Shown: piece after piece, positions 34,861-45,605 of the stretch | How positions within the stretch are numbered: the stretch's first letter is position 1 | Layout of the letters: each line of letters begins with the position of its first letter | Notes under the pieces: model-generated | What the model was told of the DNA's origin: nothing | The model's database searches: none | The model's input: the letters and a program-made list of their open reading frames with translations, nothing else | NCBI GenBank assembly: GCA_027924585.1 | Contig: BSBM01000994.1 | Coordinates: 13,968,501 to 14,032,500, forward strand | Direction of reading: 5' to 3' | DNA length: 64,000 nt | Origin: Larix kaempferi | Taxonomy: Eukaryota; Streptophyta; Pinopsida; Pinales; Pinaceae | Translations under genes and position numbers: made by a program

Positions 34861-34984
34861 AGTCACTACTGATGAGATTGTCTCATCAAACAACAAGGTC
34901 GTTGATGAGGTAACCTGTTCTCTACACCCAGTTACTTAGAAATATTTAGATTTAGAACTCTCTTACTTAGAATACTTAGTTTTA

Positions 34985-35665
34985 CTTATACATGCTTTCG
35001 ATGATAGATGTATTGGTGAGAATACATGCTAGATGTATACATGTTTTGATGTATTAGTAAGAATACATGCTAGTTGTGATGTATACATGTTTTGATGTTA
35101 GATGTATTAGTAAGAATACATGCTAGATGTTATGTATACATGTTTTGATGTATTAGTAAGAATACATGCTAGTTGTGATGTATACATGTTTTGATGTATT
35201 AGTAAGAATACATGCTAGATGTGATGTATACATGTTTTGATGTTAGATGTATTAGTAAGAATACATGCTAGATGTGATGTATACATGTTTTGATGTATTA
35301 GTAAGAATACATGCTAGTTGTGATGTATACATGTTTTGATGTATTAGTAAGAATACATGCTAGATGTGATGTATACATGTTTTGATGTTAGATGTATTAG
35401 TAAGAATACATGCTAGATGTGATGTATACATGTTTTGATGTATTAGTAAGAATACATGCTAGTTGTGATGTATACATGTTTTGATGTATTAGTAAGAATA
35501 CATGCTAGATGTGATGTATACATGTTTTGATGTTAGATGTATTAGTAAGAATACATGCTAGATGTGATGTATACATGTTTTGATGTATTAGTAAGAATAC
35601 ATGCTAGTTGTGACGTATACATGTTTTGGTGTGATGTATACATGTTTTGATGTATTGGTGAGAAT
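34985..35665 (+). repeat. Satellite array with 145-bp higher-order unit (46+46+53 bp)
   Basis: Basic unit of 46 bases: GATGTATTAGTAAGAATACA, then TGCTAG(T/A)TGT, then GATGTATACATGTTTT. Every third unit carries seven extra bases (GATGTTA), ending at about 35100, 35245, 35390 and 35535, an exact 145-base spacing. About 13 basic units are present, the outer ones more diverged. Confidence 0.92.
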
Positions 35666-35704
35666 ACATGCTAATGTGATAACTGCTCTTGTATAGACGA
35701 GAAT

Positions 35705-36395
35705 ACAGAAGGGGATTGGATCATCCCTGGACTTTCAGTCCTAAAGAGAACCGTAGACGTAAGGTCTCCGAGAATGAAGTCCTTAGTGGACAGTTGAGGG
35801 GATTGGATCATCCCTGGACTTTCAGTCCTAAAGAGAACCGTAGACGTAAGGTCTCCGAGAATGAAGTCCTTAGTGGACAGTTGAGGGGATTGGATCATCC
35901 CTGGACTTTCAGTCCTAAAGAGAACCGTAGACGTAAGGTCTCCGAGAATGAAGTCCTTAGTGGACAGTTGAGGGGATTGGATCATCCCTGGACTTTCAGT
36001 CCTAAAAGAGAGCCGTAGACGTGAGGTCTCCGAGAATGAAGTCCTGAGTGGACAGTTGAGGGGATTGGATCATCCCTGGACCTTCAGTCCTAAAAAAAGA
36101 GCCGTAGACGTGAGGTCTCCGAGAATGAAGTCCTTAGCGGATAGTTGAGGGGATTGGATCATCCCTGGACTTTCAGTCCTAAAGAGAGCCGTAGACGTAA
36201 GGTCTCCGAGAATGAAGTCCTTGATGGACTTGAGGGGATTGGATCATCCCTGGACTGTCAGTCCTGAAGAGAGCCGTAGACGTGAAGTCTCCGAGAATGA
36301 AGTCCTTGATGGACTTGAGGGGATTGGATCATCCCTGGACTGTCAGTCCTAAAGAGAGCCGTAGACGTGAGGTCTTCGTTAATGAAATCAGTGGA
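35705..36395 (+). repeat. 87-bp tandem array, about eight units
   Basis: Unit contains GGGGATTGGATCATCCCTGG, then ACTTTCAGTCCTAAAGAGA, CCGTAGACGT and AGGTCTCCGAGAATGAAGTCC. Because 87 is divisible by three, the array is open in one plus frame (repeating GLDHPW-TFSPK) and also on the minus strand, which need not mean it is translated. Later units have one- to three-base insertions and lose the frame. Confidence 0.92.
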
Positions 36396-36815
36396 TTAAA
36401 TCATCCTTGGACAGTAAATCCAGTAATTCCGAAAGGAAGGATAGTCCTAAATGAATTGAGTGGATTAGATCATCCTTGGACAGTAAATCCAGTAATTCCA
36501 AAAGGAAGGATAGTCCTAAATGAATTGAGTGGATTAAATCATCCTTGGATAGTAAATCCAGTAATTCCGAAAGGAAGGATAGTCCTAAATGAATTGAGTG
36601 GATTAAATCATCCTTGGACAGTAAATCCAGTAATTCCGAAAGGAAGGATAGTCCTAAATGAATTGTGGTTGGATTAAATCATCCTTGGACAGTAAATCCA
36701 GTAATTCCGAAAGGAAGGATAGTCCTAAATGAATTGAGTGGATTAAATCATCCTTGGACAGTAAATCCAGTAATTCCGAAAGGAAGGATAGTCCTAAATG
36801 AATTGTGGTTGGACT
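36385..36815 (+). repeat. 69-bp tandem array, about six units
   Basis: Unit contains GGATTAAATCATCCTTGGAC, AGTAAATCCAGTAATTCCG, AAAGGAAGGATAGTCCTAAA and TGAATTG. The unit length of 23 codons keeps a frame with GLNHPWTVNPVIPKG open to 36677. Confidence 0.92.
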
Positions 36816-37070
36816 AATCATCCTTAGACAGCAAATCCAGGAGGGATAGTCTTAAATATGATTGTAGTTGGACTAATCATCCTTAGACAGCAAATCCAGG
36901 AGGGATAGTCTTAAATATGATTGTAGTTGGACTAATCATCCTTAGACAGCAAATCCAGGAGGGATAGTCTTAAATATGATTGTAGTTGGACTAATCATCC
37001 TTAGACAGTAAATCCAGTAATTCCGAAAGGAAGGATAGTCTTAAATATGATTATGATGAGATTGATCCAG
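36812..37070 (+). repeat. 59-bp tandem array, about four units
   Basis: Unit contains TTGGACTAATCATCCTTAGA, CAGCAAATCCAGGAGGGATA and GTCTTAAATATGATTGTAG. The last unit regains the CAGTAATTCCGAAAGGAAGG segment of the 69-bp family. Confidence 0.9.
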
Positions 37071-37092
37071 TAATTCCGAAAGGAAGGATCAA

Positions 37093-37460
37093 GTATGCTG
37101 ATGATCGTGTGATGACGATGCTGCTGATCGTGTGATGACGATGCTGCTAATCGTGTGATGACGATGCTGCTGATCGTGTGATGACGATGCTGCTGATCGT
37201 GTGATGACGATGCTGTTGATCGTGTGATGACGATGCTGCTGATCGTGTGATAACGATGCTGCTGATCGTGTGATAACGATGCTGCTGATCGTGTGATGAC
37301 GATGCTGCTGATCGTGTGATGACGATGCTGCTGATCGTGTGATGACGATGCTGCTGATCGTGTGATGACGATGCTGCTGATCGTGTGATGACGATGCTGC
37401 TGATCGTGTGATAATGATGCTGCTGATCGTGTGATGACGATACTACTGATCGTGATGTTG
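37093..37460 (+). repeat. 23-bp tandem array, about 16 units
   Basis: Unit GATCGTGTGATGACGATG followed by CTGCT, with few variants (TAACGATG, GCTAATCG). The minus-strand open frame across it is a by-product of the repeat. Confidence 0.95.
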
Positions 37461-37618
37461 ATGTTGATGTTGACATTGATGTACCAGTAACTGTTTGAGT
37501 TACTGATGAAGACAAATTGAAGAAAGCTTTCAATGATTTATAGATGTATCATGTATGATGTTGATGACTCCTTGCTCGTGCAGATGTTGTTATAATATCC
37601 TTCTCGTTAAGGGGGAGT

Positions 37619-38221
37619 GTTGAGATATTGTAACTTCAAAGAATATTATATTTGTACTTTATTATTCCGGAGATGTTTCATTCCTCCGTGAAGATCTTAT
37701 TGTATATCCGGAGATGTTTATTCCTCCGTCGGAATGTGGTAACTCAGGTTATTAGACTTCCCTAGTAGGGGTCGGCCCTGTATGTGTTATGTGGGTCAAA
37801 GGGTTATTAGACCACCCTAGAGGGGTCGACCCAGTTAGTTGTAGTGGGGTATTTAACCTATTGGTTAAATACGAGCCTACGTGTACTTGTGTAAAATACA
37901 TATCAGAGTAGTGTATAAATAGAGGAGGTGTGTTCCTCATTATACACACTCACTCACTTTAGAAAGGCGCATTTGTGGAGGAGAGGTCTGCTATGGAGGA
38001 GAAGGAGCTTATGCTCAGGGTTTGCATCTTTGTATATTGTTGGTCATCTATATTGAGGAAGCTTTGATGGGTTTTCTACCCCATGAGGGTTTCCCAGGAT
38101 AAATCTCTGTCTCTTGTGTTTATGCTATGCTTGTTGTTTCTTCAGTGATCCTGTATATGCTATTATTGTGAAATGGAATGTAATGCTGCTATTTTCTGTC
38201 TTAGCATATTGAATTTTAACA
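37619..38221 (+). repeat. Right LTR of the 7.9-kb copia element
   Basis: Begins TGTTGAG after the polypurine tract TTAAGGGGGAG and ends TTTTAACA, followed by the target duplication CCGAA. Confidence 0.95.
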
Positions 38222-39530
38222 CCGAACACCAAGGGAAGCATAAATCCTAGGTGTCTTTGCCATGTCTCCCACTGTAGGCTCTGCTTGGATGTTGTGTAAA
38301 GTCCCATCTGTTTTGTTGGGGCAGTCTCTGTAGTAATGTGGTCCCTGGCATTTCCAACAAGAAATAGTTGGTGGGGCTGTCTTTACCGCTTTGTTGAAGG
38401 CTGGCCTATTGGCTGGTGGTGGGGGTGCATTAGGTCGAGCTTGAGGCCGGTTGAAACCTCTGTTGGGTGGGAAACTATTGTTATGTTTCTGAAAAGGTGG
38501 GGGTTTAAAACCCGATCGGCAGTTGTTTGAGAAGGTCCTAAATCTATCCCTATTTCTGCTGATGTTGTCGTTTCTTGGCTGTCCGTGCTCATAGCACAGC
38601 CTGGCTTTATGTAGGGTTATGTCAAGAGTTTTGGGCATGTCGAATTCTATTTTCTCTCTAAAGTTTGGTGGCAGCCCACCCAAGAACTGCTGGATTTTCA
38701 CCTTCTCATCCTTAGTATAAGGCACATAGTGCAGCAAGTCTAAGAACTGATTTATGAACGCTTCCATAGTTAGAGAATCCATTTTCAGCTCATGAAATTC
38801 TTTTATCTTCTTGTCGAAGAATCTTTCAGACATGTATTTGTCATGAAACATTTTGCTGAAAGTGTCCCAGCTTATGTCTCGTAACTCTTGTCCCTTAATG
38901 TGTTTTAGGTGCCGCCACCATCTGGCAGCCTTTCCATTTAGGTTGTATATGGCTAGTCGGGCTTGCATCTCACTGGAGTAATTATGAACCTTAAATTATT
39001 TGTTCATTCCTAACAACCACTCTTCGGCCTAATCTCCTGAGTTAACTTCCCTGTCATAAATTGGGGCCCTTATATTTCTGAACTCCCCTTGTAAGCTGTC
39101 ATCATTCTTCCTCCTTTTCTTGCAAGGAGGTGGAGAACCATTGTCATTGGAAGAGCTCTTACAGTCCCCTTCCAATGGTTCTGATTTATGTTCTGCTTGA
39201 TCTCCTATTTTGTAACTGGTTTCATTTTTTGTGTTAAGGGAATTGACAGAGAAAGTAGGATGTTCAAGGGGTTCTTCCCCTGTTAGGATTTGGAGTAAGG
39301 CTTCATTTATAGCCTGCTATTCTCTTCTTTCTCACATGTTTTCATCCCTAAAACTCTGGATTTATGCCTGTAGCTACTGCATGGATTTCTCCAAATTTGA
39401 GTTGAGCTCCACCACGATTTCTTGCTCTCGTGGTGGGGAATTTAGGTTTCCTCGTATACTGCTGCCTTGTTCTGCACTCATTTTTCTGCTACTATTTGTA
39501 CCTGAAATTTATATAAGTATCTGTCGTTGG
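38222..39530 (-). pseudogene. Gag of gypsy element 2 (mostly open)
   Basis: The 250-residue frame at 38216-38968 has ARLAIYNLNGKAARWWRHLK, FSKMFHDKYMSERF, FLDLLHYVPYTKDEKV, FLGGLPPNFREKIEFDMP and a complete CCHC zinc knuckle CWKCQGPHYYRDC, all typical of gypsy Gag. Its last residues run into the copia LTR at 38221. Upstream, to about 39500, the N-terminal part is interrupted by stops (near 38990 and 39030). With its protease at 30313 it shows that gag and PR were contiguous before the copia insertion. Confidence 0.9.
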
Positions 39531-39648
39531 AAAACAATATGTTAGTTAATTCTCTTCATAAAAACATAATACAATAATTTAAACACTTTCCTGTTTCTGC
39601 AGCTATGTTTGGTAGTGATCCCAATTGGTCACTTAGTGTTTGTAACTC

Positions 39649-39660
39649 GCTCTGATACCA
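39649..39660 (-). other. Primer-binding site of gypsy element 2
   Basis: TGGTATCAGAGC on the minus strand, two bases inside the 5' LTR: initiator-tRNA-Met type. Confidence 0.9.
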
Positions 39661-39662
39661 CT

Positions 39663-42600
39663 TGTAATGTCCCAAAAATAGCAAAAATTTAAAAACTTTT
39701 CCTGCCTGCCATATTTGTTAATTTACAGTAACAGACTTGTACATTAAGTCTAGAATTGTTAAAATCTTCATTCTAGCATGAAACAGATGAAATCTTAATA
39801 CTTATGTTTTACATGATCAAATCTATGTGTAAGTATAGTATTTGCGGAAGTGATGTGGAAAAGAAATGAGATCATGTTTTTATTGCGGTGGTAAATGCTG
39901 GTTCAAAGGGTAGAATATAACACTATTTACTATTTGAGAAAACATGTGATTTTAATTATAAATGTCTAACGACATCTTCAAGTGATGAGCTCTGTTGATG
40001 ATGGTGTATTTTTCACATGAGGATTTTATAATACTCCCGGACAGGTAATTACATACATCAGCAGGGTTGCTGGGAGGTATGGGCATTTGTAGAGGTTACC
40101 GGACTTACTTAGCATAATGCTAATGCCATGATGTACTCTTGTATTTGCAGGTGTCTTGACTCTATGAGTAAGATTTCAAAATGGGTGGTTCTTATTCCAC
40201 TATTGGTCCTATTTTACTGGTTGTATGATAAGTCCTTACTTCTCCATTGTAATGGGAGTTCTTAATTTAAAGGTTTCCAAAGTGGGTTTACAACTATTAG
40301 TTCTTGGGTAATGCAATCAATTGTAAAGTGGTCATATGTTACAAAGTTTATGTGTATAAATCGAGCCCTTTGTAATTTAATTCAGGGTGGTGGAAAAACT
40401 ACGACTGTACTATAGGGATTGCGAATTATTTGACCTCCACTTAGTGAGAAGTTGGTAAGAACTTTAATGCAATTAATAGCTCATGGAGAACAACCTGGAA
40501 TAAGGGTTTGGCAATCGATTTGTGGTTTTGATCTGTAGTATCTGTATTCGACTTATTGTTTGTTTATGGCTCTGTGGTTTCGTTGCTGGAAGGTAATGGG
40601 GTGTACTGACCCAATCTCTACTCATGGTCAGCACGCTCAGTGGCTATGGCTATTGATCATGGCATAGCGAGGCCATACTTCTTACAGGTAAGAAAATTTA
40701 AACCCTTTCGATTTTTTTACAATTTATAAATTCTTATAACTGGGAATGCATATTTGAACTGAGAAATACTGTCTGGCGTTCATGGCATCCGATACACGCT
40801 TGGGTGTGGGAGCTGCGAAGGTTTATGATGCCATGGTGCGACTAGGGTACTGGTAAGTCTAGCTTCCCATGCGTGCCCTACCTCCTGCAACTCTGGTGTT
40901 GTTTGTATACGTTTGGCCTAGTGGCTTACTGTGAGACCCCCATAAGCCATTGGCTTACTGATTCGTTTTGGTGAGGCCTAAAGTAATCGTCTACTTGGAT
41001 AGACTTGACAGAATGGGGTCTTGATGTAATTTTTACTAGCTGGGTGAATATGAGGACTGTAATATGTATCAACTGGGTTTCATCCATTATTCGGTTCTAC
41101 AAAATCTTGTAATTTTAATAAATACTCTTCCATGAGATATTACTCCTGTATAGTTATAACGAGTTTAAATGCTACATTTCTCTATTCCCTGTGTGTATTT
41201 AAACATTTGAGCTGAAACTCTAAGAGTTCTAAGGTTACGGTTCTCCTGGGTATTTTGTAACCACTGATCCATCCATGTAGACATTTAGAAAGGGGCGTTG
41301 ATGCCCTCTTGATTGAAATTAAGGCTATGGTTCGTATGTTGTTTTGAATGGCAATTGTTCTTGGTTTTGAATATTTCTACAGGGTTTATGTGTGAGCAAT
41401 GTATTTCCTGTGTTACAAATATAAGACATCAAAGAATTTTTCCACGCCCCTGTCACTGTAATGTGGGTAGAATGATTGCTTTCCTCGCAAGGGTTTTAAG
41501 ACCATACTTAATCGTTTTGTTTGTTTTTAATGTACACTTGTTTCCTGTATGCAAGACTTATACGATTTCACTTCTGGTGAAGGCCATGGGAATTGACCCT
41601 GGTCTTATCTTTCCATAGGCATTTTCGTAGCAGTCATACACGTTGCGTTTGGGCCTTAATTCTATTTATGATTGGTCTCTATGTTGATGTTTTTATGGAA
41701 CTCTGGCCCTAGAAATAAATTAATTAAATCCTGCATCTTCTTGTGGATTCGAGATGAAAGTTAGGGTTTCCTATAGATGGCTATCGTAGTTTAACTGGTC
41801 AAAATAAATGAAACGATCTCAGGTTTGTCAAAATGATTATCATAGGATTGATGATGAAGTGGATATAAATAAACAAAATGTAAATGAGTAACATTCTAAA
41901 TGTGATCTCTGTCATACTTGATATGTTTGGTTTAGTTTATGGTTTAAGAAGAAAACAAAGCTGGGTCGGGTAGAGTAATGAAATCTAAAAATATATAAAT
42001 TGATTTAACCAAGATGTCTGTGTTTTCTCTTACCGTGGTTTGTATTGTTGTGATTTCAAAGGGTTGACATGCTATACAACAAATTCTGTTATGGTTCGAT
42101 TTCTGTAGCTAGGCCATTTCGTTGAGTAATTAAAACAATGTCTTAGATAAGTGAAATAGAATGCTAACATAGGTGAAATAAAATGTTACGAACATTCTTC
42201 TGGATTCAAACCATGATTTGCCTATTCTAGCCATCTAAGCAATATAAATGACTAGAAAAGACTAGCTGGCTAGTCCTACTAGGAATGCCATTCGATACTG
42301 AAATACTTGATTTAAAAACTGATAATAAGAACTGTGTTATTTTAACATTGCATTCATAACAGAAATATAAAACATAGGAGGGTTTGATAACTAATCATAC
42401 CTGTCGATTGTCTGTAGTTTTTCCTGCAGGTGATAACCTGTTGATCCCGGTAACTTGTTCTTACTAATACTGACCTACACACTCAGCCAACTGGGTAGGG
42501 AAACTACTGAATTTTAGTTGACCTGAATTTATGGATTGGATGACTTTGGCACTACCATGTTCCTCCCAACCATGATTCTATAATCGTTCATGGTTTATTA

Positions 42601-43579
42601 TGAATCCCCCCGAGCTGCTTCTGACATGCAAATTGAGAAATAGAGGCCTTAGATGATAAGTGGTTCAGATCTGGAAACAAATTATGAACAACATTCACAT
42701 CTAGAGTAGGGAGTTCTACTTGGCGCAAATAATACCAAAGAAAAAGATCCCCCACTATTTGGGGTTTGTTCTCCCTAAGTAGGACTAATCTTGAATTATG
42801 ACTATTGAAATTTTACTGGTTCCTTTAAAACTATTAATTTATAAAATAATATTTGTTTACTTTAACTGCTAGTTTATTAGGAATTAGGAATTCTCAACCT
42901 GTTTGATTAAAGTGTTTATTTAATCTTTTAGATATTTTCATAATAATAATAGTATACAATTTATAATCCATCTAAATATTAATAATTAATATTTAGTAAG
43001 TGGCATCCCACTTATGCATAACTATATATATCTATAAAGTGTAAACATTTATAAAAGGATATATATATATATAATATTTAACAAATAAATATTTGAAGCT
43101 CCTAAAGAATACTACTATTAGTGGTCTTAAGAATTTGTTTCACAAGATGTTTCTTTTAGTTCTTTTTAAGGAAAGGGTCCACTTCTTTGGACTATTTCGG
43201 TAAGTTAGTAAAGGCACCTCTAGTCTCTCCATTTGCATGTTAGATTCCCTCGTTTTAACATGGTAGTTCCCACAGTAGATGATGATAATAAGATTTGTTT
43301 AATCAATTCAAAATAGTTGTGATAAGACACGCAAGTGTTATTCAGAGTCCTCTTTGACTCAATGCTTGAGAAGTAGTAACCCCAAGTGCTCTTCAGAGCC
43401 TTTCAACTCAACACTCTCACATGGGCATTATGCTAGTGCAAATCCAGAGCCTCTGCTCAACACTAGAGCTAGAATGTGGTTGTGAGGCACATCTAGGATA
43501 ATTACATGTCCTCGGATCTGGTAATCACTTCTTTCAAGCTTGGAGTGCTCCAGGGCTCATGCCCAACACTCGATGTACA
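39663..43579 (-). repeat. 5' LTR of gypsy element 2 (right copy, truncated)
   Basis: Aligns with 21834-25709 and ends at CGATGTACA, where the left copy continues with about 355 further bases. The sequence after 43579 belongs to the pararetrovirus fragment. Contains the counterpart (41313-41618) of the open LTR frame. Confidence 0.9.
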
Positions 43580-43885
43580 ATGACATGGGGCCGTTTAGCG
43601 TTCAGTATTTCCCGAAGGCATATACTTAGTAGCAGGCTCCTGGGACACCCATGGTATATCCACTAATGCACTTACAGACTCAATATTTTACAGAGGCGAA
43701 CATGGGGTTTTTCTATTGCTATGTTATACCACGAAGGCAACTAGCAGAGCATAGAACCTCAGTTCTTAGACTTCTAAGACACAGAGTCTCCAACTACTGG
43801 AATGAATCGACACCTACCTTATTTGCAGAGCTCTTAACCAGTTCAATGCACTAGACTCGAATGACTCGAATGAGCCCGAAGCCTT
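43580..43885 (-). other. Pararetrovirus leader-like region downstream of the TATA box
   Basis: This follows the TATA box on the minus strand and has no long minus-strand frame, as expected for the 5' leader of a pregenomic RNA. The leader is cut at 43580, and no tRNA primer-binding site was found in what remains. Confidence 0.45.
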
Positions 43886-43894
43886 CCTTATATA
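43886..43894 (-). promoter_or_regulatory. TATA box of the pararetrovirus promoter
   Basis: On the minus strand TATATAAGG, followed by AAGGC, close to the TATATAAGGAAG core of the CaMV 35S promoter. It lies about 350 bases after the end of the polyprotein frame, the expected place for the pregenomic RNA promoter in this family. Confidence 0.65.
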
Positions 43895-44240
43895 ACATGC
43901 TAGGAGCTCACCCGGTCATAGGCTACTTACACCATTCGGTCAAAAGCAAAGGAATCCGAGGACATGGTGGGACAGCACCACATTTATCTCATCCCTATGA
44001 GGCAGCGCCATGAGGGGACTCCGAAACTGACATGACTAAAAGTAGATTCGATAGCCAACAACATCATGGTCCATCAGACGAATCTACGAAAAAGTAAAAT
44101 ATGGCCGACAGGCATGGCCGACATTACAAAGTGGAGCTATTCTAACGGCCCACTACGGCTTCCATTAAAAGATGCTTATGTACAAAATATTATTACAATT
44201 TCGGACCATGGGCTCCATTCCCATAAAGAAGATTCTGGCA

Positions 44241-45605
44241 TTAATCTCCGGAACTGCATACACAGTACATATCTGGGTCTTCCGGCGGTCCGCATCCTTG
44301 GCCTCCACACCAACAGCTGTTGTCATCATCATAAAGGCTTTCTTTTATCTCTCTGCGAGCAAGATCATCTTCCCAATGATATGGTTGCGAATCATCATAA
44401 AGATAGCGCTCGTCTTCTGGGTATTCAACTTCTGGATATAGAAGTTCGCCAAAACATCGCTCAACATCGGAGCCAAACATATCTTCACATTTGTCAAATA
44501 AAAACTCACTCTGGAATTGAGATTCAACATGATAATTCAAAGGGAGAGTTCTCCTATGAATTTTAGTGTCAATTCTATTACCCTCTGTATCTCTTTTTAT
44601 GAATTTATGGGTAATATTTACATTATGTTCCAATTCAGAGTATCTTCCACCATGGTGCCTAAATAGAAATTTAAACCATAAATTTGCCTGATCAGCAGCC
44701 TGCAAATCTTCTTCAAGGTGGAGTATGAAGTTGGCTCTGTGCACAGTCCAATCTTTCCTCGGAAAGAATTTGTCAAGAAGAATTTGAGTCCATCCGGACC
44801 ATTTTTTGTTGCGCATGTTTCCTGGATCTGCACAGATGACAATGGAGGTTTCTTCTGTGCAAAATTGTAAAATCAAATTATAAGATGTCCATGTGAGGTT
44901 TCCCTCACCAATATCTACATACCAAAGTGGTCCTTCTTTTTCTTCGTTACAATCTATCCACAGCTCTTTACGTTGCCTGAGTTGTGCTCGGGATTTCTGC
45001 ATTCCACGGAATGCCCTTTTCTCCCATCTTTCCATGATGTGGATCTTACAAGGAATCATTTGGATTTGCTTTATCAAAGTCATACTGAGATATTTTTCTG
45101 CATCCTGCCGATTTGCATAATCGAGCAATTCCTTTCTTTCTTCCTCAGTAAGACTGTTGTCCCATGGCTTTAAGAATAAAGCTTCTCTTGGAATTGTCTT
45201 TGGACAATTTTCTAGCATAGGACTTTTATTCTTTCCATGGTATTTTGGTATTTCATCTCGGGAACTAGAACTGGAACCTGCAGCAAACATATTCATTGGG
45301 CCTTTACCCTTCTCATCTTTAGAGCCTGCCCCTGGAAGAAGTATGTTTAAATTTGGAACCATAGGGTTCGAGCTTTCTCCTACATCAAACATATTTAAAC
45401 TTAGCACTTTGCTGTCTTTTAGCTGCACATTTTCCCGAGTAAGCATATCAGCTAAACAGTTCAAATATCCAGGCTTGTAAACAATGTCATAATAAAACTT
45501 ACTCAACCAAATAAACCATTTTAATATCCTGCTTGAATTTTCGGCGATTAAATTTTCATTTTTAAATATTCCAGGCATGATCTTCAGATCTGTCCTAACC
45601 ACAAA
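44241..45605 (-). pseudogene. Caulimovirid RNase H C-terminus plus long C-terminal extension
   Basis: The frame continues the RNase H after an in-frame TGA: the first about 60 residues include RILKWFIWLSKFYYDI and KPGYLNCLADMLTREN, the normal end of caulimovirid RNase H. The remaining about 390 residues have no domain I can name. They include a WYVDIGEG segment, a basic middle and a very acidic tail that ends in a cysteine-rich stretch (CWCGGQGCGPPEDPDMYC). The listed first codon is GTG, so this is a downstream part of the polyprotein and not a separate gene. It stays open for 453 codons, which suggests recent decay or recent constraint. Confidence 0.8.

Larger units (their letters stand above)
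30319..38221 (+). mobile_element. Copia-type LTR retrotransposon with tandem-repeat interior, inserted in gypsy element 2
   Basis: LTRs of about 604 bases (30319-30922 and 37619-38221) begin TGTTGAGATATTG and end GAATTTTAACA. They differ at about seven positions by my eye count, so the insertion is fairly young. The target duplication CCGAA is perfect (30314-30318 and 38222-38226). A primer-binding site TGGTATCAGAGC follows the left LTR, and a polypurine tract (AAGGGGGAG) precedes the right LTR. The only polymerase remnants are RT/RNase H pieces of Ty1/copia type near 33.8-34.6 kb. About 2.4 kb of tandem arrays then fill the 3' part. It could not make its own enzymes. Confidence 0.93.
21834..43579 (-). 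mobile_element. Ty3/gypsy LTR retrotransposon 2, carrying two nested insertions
   Basis: The element is read on the minus strand. Its 3' LTR (21834-26064) starts TGTAATGTCCC and ends GGGAAATTACA; the 5' LTR (39663-43579) matches it over about 3.9 kb but lacks the last about 350 bases. A primer-binding site TGGTATCAGAGC (minus strand) lies at 39649-39660, and a polypurine tract (AGCGGGGAAGGA, minus strand) follows 26064. Gag, protease, RT, RNase H and integrase remnants lie between in gypsy order, broken by stops. A MITE (28176-29119) sits in RT and a copia element (30319-38221) sits between protease and gag. It inserted into the 3' flank of gene A copy 1. The missing LTR end abuts the pararetrovirus fragment, so no target duplication is found. 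Confidence 0.9.

Noticed and set aside
35671-36677. Repetitive plus- and minus-strand frames (GLDHPW / GLNHPW and the minus-strand counterpart)
   Set aside because: Unit lengths of 87 and 69 are multiples of three, so open frames arise automatically; frames are lost in the later units. Kept as repeats only.
34985-37460. Regular direct repeats that could suggest a CRISPR array
   Set aside because: Units are contiguous without unique spacers, the DNA is eukaryotic, and the arrays lie inside a retrotransposon.
37147-37533. 128-codon minus-strand frame rich in Ser, His and Thr
   Set aside because: It is the reverse reading of the 23-bp tandem array.
45600-45602. GTG at 45602 as the start of a separate viral gene
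   Set aside because: The sequence on both sides is continuous RNase H; the frame is interrupted by a TGA and not begun anew.
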